A stretch of 64,000 bases of DNA from CAVRXQ01 sp963849105. Its GTDB lineage: Bacteria; Actinomycetota; Acidimicrobiia; Acidimicrobiales; Bog-793. The notes under the pieces were generated by a model. That model ran no database searches. It was not told where the DNA came from and was given only the letters and a program-made list of their open reading frames with translations. The stretch is from the NCBI GenBank assembly GCA_963849105.1, contig CAWKGD010000003.1, positions 868,001-932,000 on the forward strand, in the 5' to 3' direction. Shown here in pieces: positions 61,211 to 64,000 of the stretch (within the stretch, counting starts at the first letter, position 1; every line of letters begins with the position of its first letter). Position numbers and translations under genes: made by a program.

Positions 61211-63268
61211 TTGCCCATCAGTTCGCCGAAGCAGATCCGCAATGTCGCGTTGATCGGACACGGGGGATCCGGGAAAACGACGCTCACCGAATCGCTGCTC
61301 CATCTTTCGGGCGCGATCACACGGCAAGGACGCGTCGAAGACGGCACGACCGTTTCGGACTTCGAACCCGAAGAAGTGAAACGCCACATGTCGGTCTCGC
61401 TCGCCCTCGCGCCGATCGAATGGGAAGGCTTCAAGGTCAACTTGATCGACACGCCCGGCTTCGCGGACTTCATCGGCGAGGTTGAGCTGGCGCTCGACGT
61501 CTGCGATGTCGCCGTTCTGGTCGTGTCGGCGGTAGAAGGCGTCGAGGTGCAGACCGAAGCGGTGTGGCGGCTCGCGGAAAAGCGCAATCTTCCCCGCGTC
61601 GTTTTCATCAACAAGCTCGATCGAGAGCGCGCCGACTTCACCCAGACCCTCGATGCGTTGCGCGAACGATTCGGCACCGGCATCGCGCCGCTGGAGCTGC
61701 CGATCGGTACGGAATCGGAGTTCAAGGGCGTCGCGGACCTGCTCGCGGACGAGGCGATCTTCTACGAATCCGGCAAGCGGACGAGCGCGGCGATCCCCGA
61801 CGACATGGCCGATCTCGAGCATCGCGTCCGTGACACGCTCGTCGAAGGAATCGTCGTCGCCGACGACACGATGATGGAGCGCTACCTCGAAGGAGACATT
61901 CCCTCGCCGGCTGAGCTCGAGTCGACGCTCGCTGCCGGCGTCGCGGCGGGATCGGTCTTCCCCGTGCTCTGCGGATCGGCGGTAAACGGAGTCGGTCTGG
62001 ACCGGTTGCTCACCTTTGTCACCGAGATCCCGCCGGATCGCAAGGTGCACGCGAAGGCGGGCGACCAGGAGATCGAGATCGCTGACGACGCGAGCGCGGA
62101 GCCACTCGCTCGCGTCTTCAAGACGACGCTCGATCCGTTCGTCGGCCGGATCTCGCTCGTCCAAGTCGTCTCGGGAACGCTCAAGCCCGACATCGTCCTG
62201 TTCAATCCGCGTACGCGTGCTGAAGAACGGCTCCACGTGCTGGAGACGATGCGCGGCAAGGAAGCGACCCCGGTCGCGCACGCGCTCGCCGGCGACGTCG
62301 TCGCGGTCCCGAAGCTCGCCGAGACGCGGACCGGGGACACGCTCGCACCGAAGGGTTCCCCGGTCGTGATCGCGTTCTCCGAGCCGACCGCGCCGACGTA
62401 TTCGGTCGCCGTGCGGCCGAGGACCGCCGGCGACGAGGACCGGATGATGACCGGGCTGCAGCGTCTCCAGGAGGAAGATTCGTCGATCGCCGTGCGCCGC
62501 AACGACGAGACCCACCAGACGGTGCTTTCGGGGATGGGCGAGACCCATATCCAGGTAACCTGCGAGCGCCTGCACCGCAAGTTCACCGTCGACCTCGAGC
62601 TCGAGGAGCTGCGCGTGCCGTTCCGGGAGACGATCACGAAACCCGCTGACGCGGAGGGCCGTCACAAGAAGCAGACCGGCGGCCACGGACAGTTCGGCGT
62701 CGTCCACCTGATCATCGAGCCCCTCGATCGGGGAAGCGGTTTCGAGTTCGTCGACAAGATCGTTGGCGGCGCGATCCCGCGTCAGTTCATTCCGGCGGTC
62801 GAAAAAGGAGTCCGGCGCGCGATGGGTCAGGGCGGCAACTACGGCTTCCCAGTCGTCGACGTCCGCGTGATCTGCGATGACGGGAAATTCCACACCGTCG
62901 ACTCCTCGGAGGCGAGCTTCGAGATGGCGGGCGCCCTCGGTTTCGGACTTGCATTCGAAAAGGCGGCCCCTGTCGCGCTGGAGCCGATCGACAAAGTCGT
63001 CGTCACCTGCCCGGCCCGGCTGCAGGGCGATGTGCTCGGTGACCTCAACTCACGCCGCGGACGCGTCCTCGGGAGTTCGGCCGACGGCGACGGCGACCAG
63101 ACGATCGAAGCGCTCGTCCCCGAGAGTGAACTCGGTCGCTACGCCGCCGAGCTCCGCTCACTGACGGGTGGCCGGGGCAAGTTCTCCGCCAGTTTCGACC
63201 ACTACGCGGAGTTGCCGGCGCACCTTGCCGAGCGCCTTGAAAAGAAGAAGGCGGCTGCCGCGAGCTGA
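61211..63268 (+). CDS. EF-G2-like translational GTPase (FusA2)
   Basis: 685 residues if TTG 61211 starts it (RBS AAAGGGGG about 8 bases before; GTG 61202 is the alternative). G1 ALIGHGGSGKTTLTESLLHL, G3 VNLIDTPGFADFIGEVELAL, G4 VVFINKLDRERADFTQTLDA. Domains II-V follow, ending GRVLGSSADGDGDQTIEALV and LAERLEKKKAAAAS. The G1 (GHGGSGKTT) and domain IV loop (TGGHGQFGVVHLIIE) match EF-G-like paralogues such as mycobacterial FusA2, not the essential EF-G; exact role unknown. Confidence 0.87.
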   Translation: MPISSPKQIRNVALIGHGGSGKTTLTESLLHLSGAITRQGRVEDGTTVSDFEPEEVKRHMSVSLALAPIEWEGFKVNLIDTPGFADFIGEVELALDVCDVAVLVVSAVEGVEVQTEAVWRLAEKRNLPRVVFINKLDRERADFTQTLDALRERFGTGIAPLELPIGTESEFKGVADLLADEAIFYESGKRTSAAIPDDMADLEHRVRDTLVEGIVVADDTMMERYLEGDIPSPAELESTLAAGVAAGSVFPVLCGSAVNGVGLDRLLTFVTEIPPDRKVHAKAGDQEIEIADDASAEPLARVFKTTLDPFVGRISLVQVVSGTLKPDIVLFNPRTRAEERLHVLETMRGKEATPVAHALAGDVVAVPKLAETRTGDTLAPKGSPVVIAFSEPTAPTYSVAVRPRTAGDEDRMMTGLQRLQEEDSSIAVRRNDETHQTVLSGMGETHIQVTCERLHRKFTVDLELEELRVPFRETITKPADAEGRHKKQTGGHGQFGVVHLIIEPLDRGSGFEFVDKIVGGAIPRQFIPAVEKGVRRAMGQGGNYGFPVVDVRVICDDGKFHTVDSSEASFEMAGALGFGLAFEKAAPVALEPIDKVVVTCPARLQGDVLGDLNSRRGRVLGSSADGDGDQTIEALVPESELGRYAAELRSLTGGRGKFSASFDHYAELPAHLAERLEKKKAAAAS

Positions 63269-63530
63269 GCGGCGGTCGTTTCCAAGATCGACGACGCTGC
63301 GCCTTCTCGAGGTGCGACCAGAACGCGAAATCGTGAGAAGCACCTTGAGCACACGACTCCGGCCGGCGCGCCGCGCGAAGTGCTCGCCTGGTCCCCCGTC
63401 GCTCGCATCCGGTGGCTGGTGGCCATTCTCCTCCGCGGCATCTGCCGCATTACGTGCGTCGCGCGATGTGGCGGGATTCCTCATCGGGGAGCTGTAAGAC
63501 CGTTGCGACTGGAGGGCGCGGCTCGCGACG

Positions 63531-64000
63531 TCAGCCAAACTTCTTCGGCCAGACGAGGGTCGTGCCGCGATAAATCATGCGTAAAAATGCGGGATCGAAT
63601 GCGGGCGTGACGCTGACGCCGGTGCGGATCAGGTGGAGTTGGACGTCCTGCGCGTACTCCTTGTTGATCAGCGGGAAATCGATGTCGCCGATCGGCTCGT
63701 TCTTCGGTGTGTACTGCAAGACCAGACCGGATTCGACGCGCCAACGGAAAAGCGCAACGGGCGTCGACACCTCGAGGGCCTGGTCGATGATCTTCTCCGC
63801 GTAGGCGACCGTCTGTTGCTTGTGGGCGACTCCCCACAAGAAGCCCTCGAGATCGGCGCGCAGGAAGTCCGCGACAGCGCTCGGATATTCGTGGGCGAAC
63901 GCCGAATTGGCGATGAGGACGCCGAACGACGCCGCGACGTCGTAATTCGTCGGGTTCCACACCTTGTACTTCAAGCCGAGCGCGTTCAGCTCGCGCGGTT
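63531..64000 (-). CDS. ABC transporter substrate-binding protein, 3' part (NMT1/THI5 or TauA-like)
   Basis: About 156 residues, open at the window edge. LGLKYKVWNPTNYDVAASFG, VLIANSAFAHEYPSAVADFL, RADLEGFLWGVAHKQQTVAY, then DIDFPLINKEYAQDVQLHLI is the C-terminal lobe of a NitT/TauT/THI5-type periplasmic binding protein: the hinge helix after a loss-of-domain-1 strand, then long helices. Such proteins bring nitrate, sulfonates or thiamine precursors to an ABC importer. Converges on the EF-G2 gene across 262 bp of sequence in which I see nothing. Confidence 0.75.
   Translation of the reverse strand, partial: PRELNALGLKYKVWNPTNYDVAASFGVLIANSAFAHEYPSAVADFLRADLEGFLWGVAHKQQTVAYAEKIIDQALEVSTPVALFRWRVESGLVLQYTPKNEPIGDIDFPLINKEYAQDVQLHLIRTGVSVTPAFDPAFLRMIYRGTTLVWPKKFG

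Noticed and set aside
63269..63530. Short open frames after the EF-G2 gene
   Set aside because: Arg/Ser-rich, no ribosome binding site and no family resemblance.

Overview
The window is high-GC bacterial DNA with densely packed genes, many stop/start overlaps of the ATGA or GTGA type, and GTG/TTG starts. A complete Pup-proteasome locus (mpa, dop, pup, prcB, prcA, pafA), a mycothiol ligase (mshC), an F420-dependent NADP reductase (npdG), a phosphatidylinositol-mannoside gene block and a DUF4193 protein place it in the Actinomycetota. Gene orders match Mycobacterium at two places (pafA-tat-helY; thrS-HIT-pgsA-patA-pimA ... yebC-ruvCAB ... secDF). Several usual partners (pafBC, opcA) are missing, and Pup ends directly in Glu. 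A deep-branching class such as Acidimicrobiia or a relative is my inference, not proof.

Layout. 0-12.8 kb is the accessory part: a partial VOC gene, an 840-bp stretch with a near-perfect 42-bp palindrome and tandem hairpins, a secreted PQQ-type propeller, a Zn-ribbon/cyclase/AAA/TPR regulator, an FtsH-like membrane AAA protease, two small genes that look frameshifted, small hypotheticals and a serine hydrolase. A short palindrome, GTCTCA-N5-TGAGAC, occurs three times in this part. 12.8-20.8 kb carries a second VOC protein, an ABC exporter, a long low-complexity protein, Nudix and GNAT enzymes, two actinobacterial small conserved proteins and a two-domain ThyX-like protein. 20.8-33.3 kb is the protein export and turnover block: a HelY-like helicase (frameshifted), tatC, tatA/B, signal peptidase, the full pupylation/proteasome set, a ferredoxin and trmI.

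33.5-38.0 kb is an oxidative pentose phosphate operon (tal, zwf, pgl) ending in a LOG-family gene. 38.7-41.7 kb is a thiazole/HMP branch thiamine operon (thiO-thiS-thiG-thiD). 43.1-63.3 kb is housekeeping on the minus strand: serS, secF, secD, yajC, ruvB, ruvA, ruvC, yebC, an M48 protease, pimA-patA-pgsA-HIT-thrS, mshC, npdG, an MFS exporter and a peroxiredoxin, facing an EF-G2-like GTPase. The window closes inside a substrate-binding protein gene.

Points most worth checking: the likely CTG start of serS (stop-start overlap CTGA), the Pup gene that encodes Glu at its C terminus, the frame disruptions at about 9.1, 9.55 and 21.2 kb (natural or assembly errors), the palindromes in the first 11 kb, and the 16-codon GAA tract in secF. 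I found no tRNA, rRNA, CRISPR array, intact insertion sequence or convincing riboswitch.
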